Assembly (NCBI GenBank): GCA_903857865.1
Contig: CAIOGO010000002.1
Location: 21,933-85,932, forward strand
Reading direction: 5' to 3'
Source: an uncultured bacterium
Lineage (GTDB): Bacteria > Bipolaricaulota > Bipolaricaulia > UBA7950 > UBA9294
DNA length: 64,000 nt
This document shows positions 54,043-63,327 of this stretch, in pieces. Numbering within the stretch: position 1 is the first letter of the stretch; each line of letters opens with the position of its first letter. The notes under the pieces were generated by a model. That model was not told where the DNA came from. It was given only the letters and a program-made list of their open reading frames with translations, and did no database searches. The translations under genes were made by a program, and so were the position numbers.

Positions 54043-56150
54043 GCTGCGTCACCCCCTTGGGTATCAAACAGGATCCTCACGTCCACGGCCTTGACCCCCT
54101 CGCCGTAGTCATAGACCATGAGCGGGTTCACCTCAATGTCGGTGATCTCGCGACACTCGGCGATCAGTTGCCCGAGACGCGTCACTACGTCGGCCGCCGC
54201 TCCGATGTCCTTCCTTCGTCCGCCCCGCACGCCGAGTAGCAGGGGATACGAGCGGATGCTCCCGATCATTTCGCGCGCCACGTGCGCGCCGATCGGGGCC
54301 GCGCGGAACGAGACATCCTTCATCACTTCGACGTAGATGCCACCGAGGCCGAACATCGCCACAGGTCCGAAGGACGGGTCCTGGCGCGCACCAACGATCG
54401 TCTCGACACCGGGCCGGACCATCTCCACAACCTCCACGCCCTCAATGACCGCGTCGGGCTTGTAGCGCAGGCAGCTTCGCATGACGGCCTGGTACGCGTC
54501 GACCACCTCGTCCCGATCCTCGAGGTCGAGAGCGACGCCACCCGCATCGCTCTTGTGCACGATGTCCTTCGATACGATCTTCATCACCACGGGATACCCG
54601 ATCGTCTCCGCCGCGCGCACAACCTCGTCCAGATCTCGACTCAGGATGGAGCGCGGCATACGAAGCCCGAGAGCCAGGGCGACCTCGGCGGCTTCGTGCG
54701 CCAGGAGGAACCCTCGCCCCTCCGCACCAGCACGCCCGAGCACTTGCCGGATGCGTTCGAGATCGATGTCGTGCGCCGGCGGTTCTTCGTCATCTTCCTC
54801 TGCAAGGCGACGCGCGGAGCGATAGAGCGCACCGAGAACCGAGATCGCTTCGTAGACGTCCCCGAAGACGGGGATCCCTTCCGATCGCAACTCGCGAATC
54901 ATCGCCTCCATTCGCGCTCCTCCGAACAGAGCAAACACGATCGGCTTTGTCCTCTCGTACTGCCGGTACACAGATCGCAGGAGCTCGGCGAACTGCGACG
55001 TGTCGAAGAGGGCGGTCTCACAGTACAAGGCGACGGCGGCGTGCATGTCCGCGCGGGCGAACACGGCATCGAGCGCGCGTGCGTAGTCCTCGCCCGTCGC
55101 CTGGCCCGTGAGGTCGACCGGGTTCTTCGAAGAGCCGAACTCCGGCATCACCTCGGCGAACGCACTCGCGAGCACTACCTGGTTGTCGTACAACCGCACG
55201 CCGTGCTTCTCGCAGGCGTCCGTTGCGAGAACGCCGATGCCCCCCCCGTTCGTGACGATGACGGCGTCCTCGCCGGGGGGAAGCGGAGCCGTGGCGAGGA
55301 ACCGCACCCAGTCGAATGCCTCCTGCACGCTCTCGGCGCGCAAGACCCCGCACTGGCGCATGATGTCGTCAAACACATCATCCGCACCCGCGAGAGAGCC
55401 GGTGTGGGACGCTGCCGCCATCGCCCCGCGCGCCGACCGCCCCGACTTGATGACCACGACGTGCTTCCGTCTCGTGACTTGCCGAAGCGTTCTCACGAGC
55501 CGCTCGCCGTTCTTCACCCCTTCGATGTACAGAAGGACCACGCGAGTCTCGGGATCCTCGGCGAGGTACGTCAGGAGGTCCGCCTCGTCGATGTCCGACT
55601 TGTTCCCCACCGAGATGAGAGCGGACAGCCCGAGCGACTCGGCGGCCGTCTTGCCGATCATGGCAATGCCCAGCGCGCCGCTTTGCGTGATGATGGCGAC
55701 GTGACCGGGAAGAATCCCCCCGGGGCCGAACGTGGCATCCAGCCGACTCGAAGCGGAGTAGATCCCGAAGATGTTCGGTCCCAGAACGCGCATCCCGTGG
55801 GCGTGCGCGATCGAGACCATCTCCTTCTCCTGTGCGATGTTCCCGATCTCCGAGAAGCCGGAGGTCACGACGACGAGGTGTCCGACGCCCTTCGCGGCGC
55901 AGTCGGCAACGGCGGACGGCACGTGGTCGGCGGGAACCGAGAGCACGGCAACGTCGACGTCCCCCTTGACCTCGGCAAGGCTGCGGAGGACCGGCCACCC
56001 CAGGATCTCTCCGCCCTTGGGGTTGATCGGGTAGATCTGGCCGATGTATCCGGACTTGACCATGTTCTCGACGATCCGGTACCCGATCTTGCCTGGATTC
56101 GCGGATGCTCCCACGACGGCGACACTGCGCGGGTTGAACAGCCGGCCCAT
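54039..56150 (-). CDS. acd: Acetate-CoA ligase (ADP-forming), fused alpha-beta
   Basis: The product is 703 residues from ATG MGRLFNPRSVAVVGASANPG. The N-terminal CoA-binding domain, the ligase-CoA domain with the phosphohistidine motif SHTGSLAGADD, and a C-terminal ATP-grasp domain (PVVMKIVSKDIVHKSDAGGV) are in one chain. It converts acetyl-CoA, ADP and Pi to acetate and ATP, giving substrate-level ATP. It lies between the CoA transferase-GNAT gene and the DRTGG protein. Confidence 0.95.
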   Translation of the reverse strand: MGRLFNPRSVAVVGASANPGKIGYRIVENMVKSGYIGQIYPINPKGGEILGWPVLRSLAEVKGDVDVAVLSVPADHVPSAVADCAAKGVGHLVVVTSGFSEIGNIAQEKEMVSIAHAHGMRVLGPNIFGIYSASSRLDATFGPGGILPGHVAIITQSGALGIAMIGKTAAESLGLSALISVGNKSDIDEADLLTYLAEDPETRVVLLYIEGVKNGERLVRTLRQVTRRKHVVVIKSGRSARGAMAAASHTGSLAGADDVFDDIMRQCGVLRAESVQEAFDWVRFLATAPLPPGEDAVIVTNGGGIGVLATDACEKHGVRLYDNQVVLASAFAEVMPEFGSSKNPVDLTGQATGEDYARALDAVFARADMHAAVALYCETALFDTSQFAELLRSVYRQYERTKPIVFALFGGARMEAMIRELRSEGIPVFGDVYEAISVLGALYRSARRLAEEDDEEPPAHDIDLERIRQVLGRAGAEGRGFLLAHEAAEVALALGLRMPRSILSRDLDEVVRAAETIGYPVVMKIVSKDIVHKSDAGGVALDLEDRDEVVDAYQAVMRSCLRYKPDAVIEGVEVVEMVRPGVETIVGARQDPSFGPVAMFGLGGIYVEVMKDVSFRAAPIGAHVAREMIGSIRSYPLLLGVRGGRRKDIGAAADVVTRLGQLIAECREITDIEVNPLMVYDYGEGVKAVDVRILFDTQGGDAA

Positions 56151-56169
56151 GCTCTCTCGAGTCGCCGAC

Positions 56170-58044
56170 TCACCCAAACAACATCTTGAGTTCATAGACG
56201 CCGGCCCCCCGTTTCTTGTCAATCGAGAATCCCGCACGCTCGAAGAGCCGCATCATCGCTCGGTTCTCAATCAGCACCTCAGCACTGAATCCCAACAACC
56301 CTTCCTTTCTTGCCAGAAGCGTGAGGTAGTTGAGCAGCTCCGTCCCAACGCCCCGTTTCTGATAGTCGTCGCGAACGACGAGGGCGACTTCGGCAGTGTG
56401 CGTCTCTGCATCGATCCCGTACTGCCCGATGCCCACGACAACCTCACGCTCCTCGGTGGGCGCAACGGCAAGGATCACCATCTCCGACGTGTAGTCGATC
56501 ACCACGAACTCCTGAAGGCGCTCGTGCGGCATGTCTTTTCGCGACGAGATGAATCGCTGGTACGTGGATTGGTCCGAGAGCGCGTAGAAGAAGTCCTTCA
56601 CCAGCGGCTCGTCGCAGATGCGGACAGGTCGCAACAGGACTTCCTGCCCAAGCTTCGTCGTGCGGTACGTTTCCAGATGCTCCGGGTACTCGCCCCGCTT
56701 CCCGGGGACGTACGCCTGGTCTCGATAGACGAGGTTGCGCGCCTTGGCCTCCCGAAGGAGCCACGGGCGGAACTTCGGGTGCGCGACGCGGATGAGTTCC
56801 ATCGCGCGCTCGCGCATGTTCTTCCCGTGCAGGTAGGCGATCCCGTACTCCGTGACGACGTAGTGGAGATCGCCGCGCGTCAGCGTCACGCCGGCCCCAT
56901 TGCTCAGGCAGGGAACAATCCGCGACACTTCGCCACGACGCGCCGTCGACTCGAGGCCGAGGATCGACTTCCCTTCCGGCGCCAGCACCGCGCCCCGCAT
57001 GAAGTCCGCCTGGCCGCCAATTCCGCTGTAGAATTCGCTCCCCAACGACTCGGCCGTCGCTTGGCCGGTGAGATCGACCTCCAGCGCGGTGTTGATCGCC
57101 GTCATCTTGTGGATCCGCGCGATGACCGACGGGTTGTTCGTGTAGTCGACCGGCCGGAACGACACCGAGGGGTTGTCGCTCAGGAACTCGTACGTCGCCC
57201 TACTTCCCATGCAGAACGCCGCCACGGTCTTGTTCTGGTCGAGCGATTTCCGCGTGTTGTCGATGACGCCGGCCTGCATCAGCTCGACGATGCCATCGCT
57301 CAAGAGTTCGGTATGGACTCCCAGGTGAACCTTGTTCGACAAATGGGAGAGGATCGCGTCGGGGATTCGGCCGTATCCAACTTGGATCGTGGCGCCATCC
57401 TGGACGAGGCGCGCGACGTAGCCCCCGATGCGGTCGGCAATCCCGTCCGGCACGGTCGTCTCGTACTCCAGAAGCGGCTCGTCGTGCGGTAGGATGAAGT
57501 CTACATCGCGAAGATGCACGAAGCTGTCCCCGTGCGTCCGGGGCATCGATCGGTTCACTTGGCAGATCACCGTTCGAGCGCAGTCGGTCGCGGCGCGGAC
57601 GATGTCGACGCTCACGCCGAGACTGAGGAACCCATGCTCGTCGGGCGGCGAGGTTTGGATCAGCGCGACATCAATCGGAACGACTCCGCGGCGAAATAGC
57701 TGTGGGACCTGCGACAGGAAAATGGCGGTGTAGTCCGCCTCTCCCTGGTTCACCGCCTCGCGCGTTGGAGCGCCAATGAAGAACGAGTCGAGGCGGAAGT
57801 TCCTCTTCACCTCTTCCCGGAGATACGGAGTCAGGCCCAACGTCCAGACGTGGACAACCTCCGCGTCGAAGAATGCTTTCGGGTTCGTCTTGACGAACTC
57901 GACCATGGCATCCACAAGGTACTGAGGTTGCCCGCACCCGGTGCCGATGAAGATTCGGTCGCCTCGATGGATGCGTGCAAACGCCACGTCGGGAGCGACG
58001 AACTTCTCGGGAAACTCTCTTCGAAACTGCTCCAAGTGCTCCAT
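56170..58044 (-). CDS. Acetyl-CoA hydrolase/transferase fused to a GNAT acetyltransferase
   Basis: The product is 624 residues. Residues 1-430 match the acetyl-CoA hydrolase/4-hydroxybutyrate CoA-transferase family (IFIGTGCGQPQYLVDAM; TALEVDLTGQATAESLG; GIGGQADFMRGA; GRGDxHYVVTEYG-like end). Residues from about 460 form a GNAT domain with VVRDDYQKRGVGTELLNYL, the acetyl-CoA pyrophosphate loop, and a C-terminal IENRAMMRLFERAGF. It may both move CoA between acids and acetylate a partner protein. It is the first gene of the acetyl-CoA operon. Confidence 0.9.
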   Translation of the reverse strand: MEHLEQFRREFPEKFVAPDVAFARIHRGDRIFIGTGCGQPQYLVDAMVEFVKTNPKAFFDAEVVHVWTLGLTPYLREEVKRNFRLDSFFIGAPTREAVNQGEADYTAIFLSQVPQLFRRGVVPIDVALIQTSPPDEHGFLSLGVSVDIVRAATDCARTVICQVNRSMPRTHGDSFVHLRDVDFILPHDEPLLEYETTVPDGIADRIGGYVARLVQDGATIQVGYGRIPDAILSHLSNKVHLGVHTELLSDGIVELMQAGVIDNTRKSLDQNKTVAAFCMGSRATYEFLSDNPSVSFRPVDYTNNPSVIARIHKMTAINTALEVDLTGQATAESLGSEFYSGIGGQADFMRGAVLAPEGKSILGLESTARRGEVSRIVPCLSNGAGVTLTRGDLHYVVTEYGIAYLHGKNMRERAMELIRVAHPKFRPWLLREAKARNLVYRDQAYVPGKRGEYPEHLETYRTTKLGQEVLLRPVRICDEPLVKDFFYALSDQSTYQRFISSRKDMPHERLQEFVVIDYTSEMVILAVAPTEEREVVVGIGQYGIDAETHTAEVALVVRDDYQKRGVGTELLNYLTLLARKEGLLGFSAEVLIENRAMMRLFERAGFSIDKKRGAGVYELKMLFG

Positions 58045-58464
58045 GCTGCCCTGCCCGCCTCACTCATGGTGGAGTGCGCGTCACCACCCTCTCTCCTCGC
58101 TTCCTTGCCGCACAGGGCCATCCCACCTAGCTTGCGAAGCCCCACCATTCTCCGGGATGCGTGCGCCCGCCGCAAGGGGATGCCGTTTCGCAGTCGAAGG
58201 GAGGAGACGTAAGCGTACGGCGCAGCGGGCGTCGACCGACCGGTTGTGTCGGGCACGTCGCCACCGATGGCCCGACGCGTTCCGGCCGGCCTCCCGCTGC
58301 GCCGGCAAGGAGGTGCTGCGCGGTGCTCGCATCTCTTCTGCCTCGGCCCGCCGTTCGGAACCGTCATGCGAGTGTGATGCGAATCACCAAGACCAAGAAT
58401 CCCAAGAACGCGCCACTCGTCGCGGCCACACGTCCGCTCGCGCGGGGACATCCGTCCGTCCGGG
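58045..58464. other. 420-bp gap upstream of the acetyl-CoA operon
   Basis: I see no convincing gene, tRNA, riboswitch or consensus promoter. The frames present lack SD and family features. It should contain the operon promoter but no clear hexamers were found. Confidence 0.5.
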
Positions 58465-59697
58465 TCAGCCGCCCCGCGCGAGGGCCGCCCCCTCCCCAGC
58501 CAGCCGGCCCGTCACGAATGCCCAGAGAAAGTTGTAACCGCCGCTCGGCCCGACCGCGTCAAGCACCTCCCCACAGAAGTGCACGCACGGCACGATGCGG
58601 CTGCGGAGCGTCTTTGGATCGACCTCGCCGAGCGGAACCCCGCCGCCGGTGGCCTCCGCTTCCCGATACCCGCCGCAGTCGACCCACGGCAACTCGTAGG
58701 CGACGAGAGCCTGCAGGAGACGCGCCCGATCCTCCCGCCGAAGCGACGACAGCGTCGCGTCCCACAACCCGAGTTCCTCGAGCAAACGGTCGACGAGACG
58801 ATCGGGCAGTGCCTCCTTGAGGGTCCCGCGCACCGTGCCCCGAGACCCGGCAAGCGCCTCTGTCCAATCGGACTCGCTGCGGTCGAGCCACGCGACTCGA
58901 ACGGGCAGGTGCTCCCCGAGGGCCAGGCCGCGAGTGACGTGATGCGCCATGTTGAGGACTACGGGACCGCTGTAGCCGCGGTGCGTGAAGAGGAAGTCCC
59001 CCACCGCGACGCGCTTCGCTCGCCCGTCCCCGACCTCAAGGCGGACGGGGACCGCGATGCCGGCCAGCGCGGTGTGCTCGAATCGTCCGTTCCGCAGCGC
59101 CACGAGCGCCGGGTACGGCGGGACAACGTGATGCCCCAGGGACGTAGCCACACGGAATCCGAATCCATCGCTCCCCGTCCGCGCGTAGGAAAGCCCGCCC
59201 GTAGCCACGACGACCTGAGCCGCCACGATCCCCGGCCCGCTCTCCACGGCCACGCGACGGCGCTCGTTGGGCAGGATGTCGATGACCTTCGTGTTGGTTA
59301 GAAGGCGAACCTTGCTGCGGCGCAACGCGGCCAGAAACCGGTCGCGGACGTCCTCCCCACCGCCGGTTGCCGGGAACAGCTTCCCCGTCCTCTTCTGCTC
59401 GACAAGTCGGAGTCCGATGGTGTTCTCTAGGAAGCCGCGCACATCATCGAGCCGCCACGACTGCAGGATCTTGCGCAGTGTGTTCGGCGAGGAGGAGGTC
59501 GCATAGAGTTGAGCGTCCACGGACAGCGGCAGGATGTTACAGCGCCCGCCTCCCGACAGAAGCATCTTCGCCCCCGGCACGGGGCGAGAGTCCACGACGC
59601 ACACATCGGCTCCGGCCTTGGCGGCGTGCAACGCAGCCGTCATCCCCGCGGGACCCCCTCCAACGATGAGGACGTCGCATCCTTTCCGCTTCTTCAT
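58465..59697 (-). CDS. HI0933/BaiN-family flavoprotein
   Basis: The product is 410 residues. The FAD dinucleotide fold VLIVGGGPAGMTAALHAAK is at the N-terminus, followed by KMLLSGGGRCN, typical of the HI0933 family, and the late GGVPLGEVDPKTL and GYNFLWAFVTGRLAG. It is a putative NAD(P)H-dependent oxidoreductase of unknown substrate. It is divergent from the secreted-protein gene at 59813. Confidence 0.93.
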   Translation of the reverse strand: MKKRKGCDVLIVGGGPAGMTAALHAAKAGADVCVVDSRPVPGAKMLLSGGGRCNILPLSVDAQLYATSSSPNTLRKILQSWRLDDVRGFLENTIGLRLVEQKRTGKLFPATGGGEDVRDRFLAALRRSKVRLLTNTKVIDILPNERRRVAVESGPGIVAAQVVVATGGLSYARTGSDGFGFRVATSLGHHVVPPYPALVALRNGRFEHTALAGIAVPVRLEVGDGRAKRVAVGDFLFTHRGYSGPVVLNMAHHVTRGLALGEHLPVRVAWLDRSESDWTEALAGSRGTVRGTLKEALPDRLVDRLLEELGLWDATLSSLRREDRARLLQALVAYELPWVDCGGYREAEATGGGVPLGEVDPKTLRSRIVPCVHFCGEVLDAVGPSGGYNFLWAFVTGRLAGEGAALARGG

Positions 59698-59812
59698 TGT
59701 GTCTGGAGCTTACCCCCGCGCGCGCGGCCGCGCGAGTCCCGACCGAGGTTGCGGAGGGTACAATGCTCCGACGGACTTGGGATCAGCGTACGAACTGGGA
59801 GGGAGGTACAAG

Positions 59813-60454
59813 ATGACAAAGGCGTTGATGGCGACCCTGCTTCTGGCGCTTGGATCGTCCTGCGGTCTGGCAGCCGACACGTTCCGCGCCGATGCCAACG
59901 CGACGGGGACAGTCGTCCTGTGGTTTCTCGGCCAGGACGTCACGGCCGATGTCCGTGCTGACGTGGCCCTTTCAGGAACCTTACTCCTCGGCGGGGTTGC
60001 CACTCCGTTCGCCGTGACGGGTCGCGCAACCGGGTCGGGGACAAGCAATCTCAACACCCTCGCGGTCGAGGCGATGATCGTGTTCACAGCGGAAGGCAAG
60101 ACAGAGTCCGGGGCCCCTCTCACGATCCAAGGAGGCATCTCCGTGGATGGCCTCGACGCCGCCGCAACCACGTCGACATCCGGCCAAGGGCACGGCCGCT
60201 TCTACTTCCTCATTACGACGGCCGGCGGCCGCTGGACGGTGGAGGGCGACGCCACCGGCAGCGCGTCCGGCAACTTCGTGGTTCCCGACGATCCTCTTTC
60301 CATGCAGATGATCGGAGCCGGAACATTCAAGCTCTCCGGCGAACTCCGGCCATGGAGTCCGTCGGCTGGCACCGCGTACCCAGAGTGGCCGGCCAAGCTG
60401 CTTGCGGAACTCGAACGTCAGTCGGCAAACGGCGAGAATGCACCCGACAACTAG
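59813..60454 (+). CDS. Secreted protein of unknown function
   Basis: The product is 213 residues from ATG with GGGAGGTACAAG upstream. A signal peptide (1-21) ends near GLAADT. The mature part is rich in Thr, Gly and alternating hydrophobics (a likely beta sandwich or barrel). A TACAAT -10-like hexamer lies 54 bases upstream of the ATG, but the -35 is poor. No named family recognised. Confidence 0.7.
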   Translation: MTKALMATLLLALGSSCGLAADTFRADANATGTVVLWFLGQDVTADVRADVALSGTLLLGGVATPFAVTGRATGSGTSNLNTLAVEAMIVFTAEGKTESGAPLTIQGGISVDGLDAAATTSTSGQGHGRFYFLITTAGGRWTVEGDATGSASGNFVVPDDPLSMQMIGAGTFKLSGELRPWSPSAGTAYPEWPAKLLAELERQSANGENAPDN

Positions 60455-60482
60455 CCTCCGGGAGTTGCTCGACTTCGGCCCG

Positions 60483-60488
60483 TATACT
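60483..60488 (+). promoter_or_regulatory. -10 element of a second apparently leaderless gene
   Basis: TATACT is followed by exactly eight bases and then the ATG at 60497, the same arrangement as at 46443-46457. No SD precedes the ATG. The -35 is weak, so activity may be low. Confidence 0.5.
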
Positions 60489-60496
60489 CGCCATTC

Positions 60497-61741
60497 ATGA
60501 ACCGCCCCGACGTGCTCCTCGACCAGTTGACCTCTCGCCCCAAGCCTCTCGGGTTCCCGGACCACGTCGTTCTTCCGGACTACGACGGCCTCTCGATCGC
60601 GCGCGTTCCGGACCTGGCTTTCTCTGCCCTCGGCCTCAACGCGCGTCCGAGCGAGCTCCTCGACCGCGTGTCTCCACCTCGCGTCGACCGCGTCCTCCTC
60701 GTCATCCTCGACGGCCTCGGCTACCACCGCCTCGCGGAGCTCGCTGCGGAGGGAGCGAGCAGTGACTTCGACGCTCTCGCCGCCCCGGGGATGTGCATCC
60801 CGCTGACGACCGTCTTCCCGTCCACGACCGTGGCCGCGTTGACGACCTACAGCACCGGACTGACGCCGGCGGCGCACGGGATGCTCGGCTACCGGCTGTA
60901 CCTTCGCGAGGTCTCGGCCGTTGTCAACATGATTCAGCTCTCCGTCGTCGGCGGCCGCAGTGAAGCTCCACTGCCGGAGGCGTTCGCGATCGACGCCCTC
61001 CTACCCTGTCCGACAGTGTACGAGCGTCTTGCCGACTGCGGCGTGGACACCCACGTTCTCCTTCCGCGCGGAATCGTCGGAAGCGGCCTATCGCGGCTCC
61101 TTTATCGCGGCGCGAGCCACATCCACCCGGCCATCGGACTGTCCGACATGCTGGCTCTCGCCCGCCAGATTCTGAACCAGGCGCGATCGCGAACCGTCGT
61201 CACCGTCTACTGGCCGGGACTCGACTCCATCGCCCACCCGCGAGGTCCGCAATCCGAAGCGTACGTCGCCGAGGCAGCGTCCGTCGCCGCCGCGCTTCGG
61301 CGTGAGTTGGTCGGCCGCGTCGGTCGAACGCTCCTCCTCTTATCTTCGGATCACGGCTTTGCGTCCATGACTGCCTCGGACTACGTTCCAACGACCCGTT
61401 TCCCCAAGCTCCATGATCGACGTCTCCTCTTTCCTGTCGGAGAGCCGCGCGCCTCGTACCTCTTCCTGCGCGCAGACGCCGGGTCGGCCATAGCTTCACC
61501 ATCGCCCGCTGTCGAAGGGGACCTCCTGTTCGTCGACGCGGACGAGGCTCTCTCGCTCGGCCTTTTCGGCTCGGGGCAGATCCACCCCGAGACGCGGCAC
61601 CGCCTCGGCGACCTCCTCGTGGTCTCGACGGGCCGGCAAGGCTTGCTCCACCCCTATCCCGATGCTCCGTTCCTCCAAGGCATGCACGGCGGGCTCACCG
61701 CGGACGAGATGATCGTCCCGCTCGTTGTGAGTCCGCTCTGA
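60497..61741 (+). CDS. Type I phosphodiesterase/nucleotide pyrophosphatase-like protein
   Basis: The product is 414 residues of the alkaline-phosphatase superfamily. D72 in LVILDGLGYHRL is a metal ligand, FPSTTVAALTT (T110/T111) contains the nucleophile, and GLDSIAHPRGP and SSDHGFASM supply further metal ligands. No signal peptide is obvious, so it may act in the cytoplasm or at the inner membrane. It is the first gene of an operon with the cupin and mnmA. Confidence 0.88.
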   Translation: MNRPDVLLDQLTSRPKPLGFPDHVVLPDYDGLSIARVPDLAFSALGLNARPSELLDRVSPPRVDRVLLVILDGLGYHRLAELAAEGASSDFDALAAPGMCIPLTTVFPSTTVAALTTYSTGLTPAAHGMLGYRLYLREVSAVVNMIQLSVVGGRSEAPLPEAFAIDALLPCPTVYERLADCGVDTHVLLPRGIVGSGLSRLLYRGASHIHPAIGLSDMLALARQILNQARSRTVVTVYWPGLDSIAHPRGPQSEAYVAEAASVAAALRRELVGRVGRTLLLLSSDHGFASMTASDYVPTTRFPKLHDRRLLFPVGEPRASYLFLRADAGSAIASPSPAVEGDLLFVDADEALSLGLFGSGQIHPETRHRLGDLLVVSTGRQGLLHPYPDAPFLQGMHGGLTADEMIVPLVVSPL

Positions 61742-61754
61742 GAAAGGACAGACC

Positions 61755-62111
61755 ATGGTGACCGTCGGCAAGAAAGGCACAGTCCTTCCCCGCATCTATG
61801 ACGACGCCCCCGCCGTGCGCGGCGTCGAAAAGCGCGTCCTCATCGGCCCCAAGCAGGGGGCGCCGCGGTTCGTCATGCGCCACTTCACTCTGGCGCCGCG
61901 CGGGTACAGTCCCGAGCACGCGCATCCTTGGGAGCACGAGCTCTACATCCTGTCGGGCAAAGGCCGCGTGCGCTTCAGCGACGGGGCCGCGGAGGTCGGG
62001 GCCGGCGACTTCGTCTTCGTCCCCCCCCTGGATAGGCACCAGTTCCTGAACACAGGTGACGAGCCGTTTGAGTTCCTCTGCGTCGTCCCTCTCACGGGAG
62101 ACGATGGGTAG
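61755..62111 (+). CDS. Cupin-domain protein
   Basis: The product is 118 residues of double-stranded beta-helix. The metal site is H55, H57, E60/E62 and H95 (PEHAHPWEHE and DRHQF). It may be a small isomerase, oxygenase or binding protein; the substrate is unknown. It lies 13 bases after the phosphodiesterase stop, and its own stop abuts the mnmA ATG. Confidence 0.9.
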   Translation: MVTVGKKGTVLPRIYDDAPAVRGVEKRVLIGPKQGAPRFVMRHFTLAPRGYSPEHAHPWEHELYILSGKGRVRFSDGAAEVGAGDFVFVPPLDRHQFLNTGDEPFEFLCVVPLTGDDG

Positions 62112-63224
62112 ATGGCGAAGTCCGTCCTCGTCTGCATGAGTGGCGGCGTCGACAGCACGGTGGCCGCCTTGCTGCTCAAGAGGCAAGGATACGACGTTGT
62201 CGGGCTGACGTTCTGGTTCTGGTCCTTCCCGAGGGCCCCCGCGTTCCATGGCACGACGAAGTGCTGCTCGATCGACTCGGCCTCGCTGGCGGCGCATGAG
62301 CTCGGCATTCCCCACAACGTCGTCGATGCCAGCGACGCGTTCCAACGTCTCGTCCTTGACGACTTCGTGGCTCGACTCCGCGGCGGAGAGACGCCCAACC
62401 CCTGCGGGCGGTGCAATCGACTCGTTCGATTCGGGCTTGCCGTTGCGTACGCGAACGAGCACGGATTCGACTACATCGCCACCGGCCATCACGCGCGGCT
62501 CGCCTCCAACGAGAAGGGTCGTTTCTCCCTCCTCCGCGGCCGGGACCCTCGCAAGGATCAGACGTACTTTTTGTACGGCCTTGAACAGGACGTCCTCTCG
62601 CGCCTCCTTCTGCCGGTCGGCGAACTCGAAAAGGAAGAGGTGTTCGCCATCGCGCGGCGCGAGCAGCTGACCGCGGCCACGCTTCCAGAAAGCCAGGACC
62701 TGTGCTTCGCCGTCGGGGACGACGTATCGTTCCTCTTTGACGACCGAGACTACGCGCCCGGCCCTATCCTCGACCGCGAGGGACACGAGGTCGGCCGTCA
62801 CCGCGGGCTCCCGCGGTACACGATCGGTCAGCGCCGCGGGCTCGGCATCGCGTCTCCCCAGCCCCTTTATGTCATTGGCCTAGATCCCGGCCGCAACGCC
62901 GTCATCGTCGGGGGCGAGAGCGAACTCATGCGGGACACTCTGATCGCCACCGACGCCGTCTACGCCTGCAGCGAATCGCCGACAGATGGAGCGAACATCG
63001 AGGCGAAGATCCGCTATCGCTCCCCCGCGAGCAGCGCTCGTTTCGCGGCCACGCGTGAGTCAGAGTTCCGACTCACGTTCGAGACGCCGCAGCGCGCCGT
63101 GACCCCCGGCCAGCTGGCCGTCCTCTACGACGGCGAGCGACTCCTCGGCGGCGGGATCATCTCCCAGTCCTCGACAAGCCCCGCCCCGCGGGACGTATAC
63201 TCTCCACCCCGGAGGGGTGGGTGA
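62112..63224 (+). CDS. mnmA: tRNA-specific 2-thiouridylase MnmA
   Basis: The product is 370 residues. The PP-loop is SGGVDS (10-15). The two catalytic cysteines are C101 in NPCGRCN and C198 in ESQDLCF. It thiolates U34 of the Glu, Gln and Lys tRNAs. The stop codon lies 14 bases inside the downstream tRNA-Ser gene. Confidence 0.95.
   Translation: MAKSVLVCMSGGVDSTVAALLLKRQGYDVVGLTFWFWSFPRAPAFHGTTKCCSIDSASLAAHELGIPHNVVDASDAFQRLVLDDFVARLRGGETPNPCGRCNRLVRFGLAVAYANEHGFDYIATGHHARLASNEKGRFSLLRGRDPRKDQTYFLYGLEQDVLSRLLLPVGELEKEEVFAIARREQLTAATLPESQDLCFAVGDDVSFLFDDRDYAPGPILDREGHEVGRHRGLPRYTIGQRRGLGIASPQPLYVIGLDPGRNAVIVGGESELMRDTLIATDAVYACSESPTDGANIEAKIRYRSPASSARFAATRESEFRLTFETPQRAVTPGQLAVLYDGERLLGGGIISQSSTSPAPRDVYSPPRRGG
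63196..63201 (+). promoter_or_regulatory. -10 element of tRNA-Ser(TGA), inside mnmA
   Basis: TATACT nine bases before the tRNA 5' end, within the last codons of mnmA. A TCGACA hexamer lies 19 bases upstream. The tRNA may therefore be expressed separately from mnmA. Confidence 0.5.
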
Positions 63225-63297
63225 GCGGACGAAACCACCGGTCTTGAAAACCGGCAGGCCACAAGCCTCGCGGGTTCGAATCCTGCCCCCTCCGCCA
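63211..63297 (+). tRNA. tRNA-Ser (anticodon TGA)
   Basis: Acceptor GGAGGGG pairs with CCCCTCC, the anticodon loop is CTTGAAAA with anticodon TGA, a long variable arm is present (class II), and CCA is encoded. Its first 14 bases overlap the end of mnmA. Confidence 0.95.
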
Positions 63298-63327
63298 GTG
63301 GCTGAGCGGCCGCTGCCGCTCAGCTAG
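63298..63327 (+). terminator. Hairpin after tRNA-Ser(TGA)
   Basis: GCTGAGCGGC and GCCGCTCAGC form a 10-bp stem around CGCT, directly after the encoded CCA and GTG. The same element follows tRNA-Ser(GCT) with compensating changes. Confidence 0.6.

Noticed and set aside
54282..56189. 635-residue open frame on the + strand
   Set aside because: Antisense shadow of the acetate-CoA ligase gene, without domains or a ribosome site.
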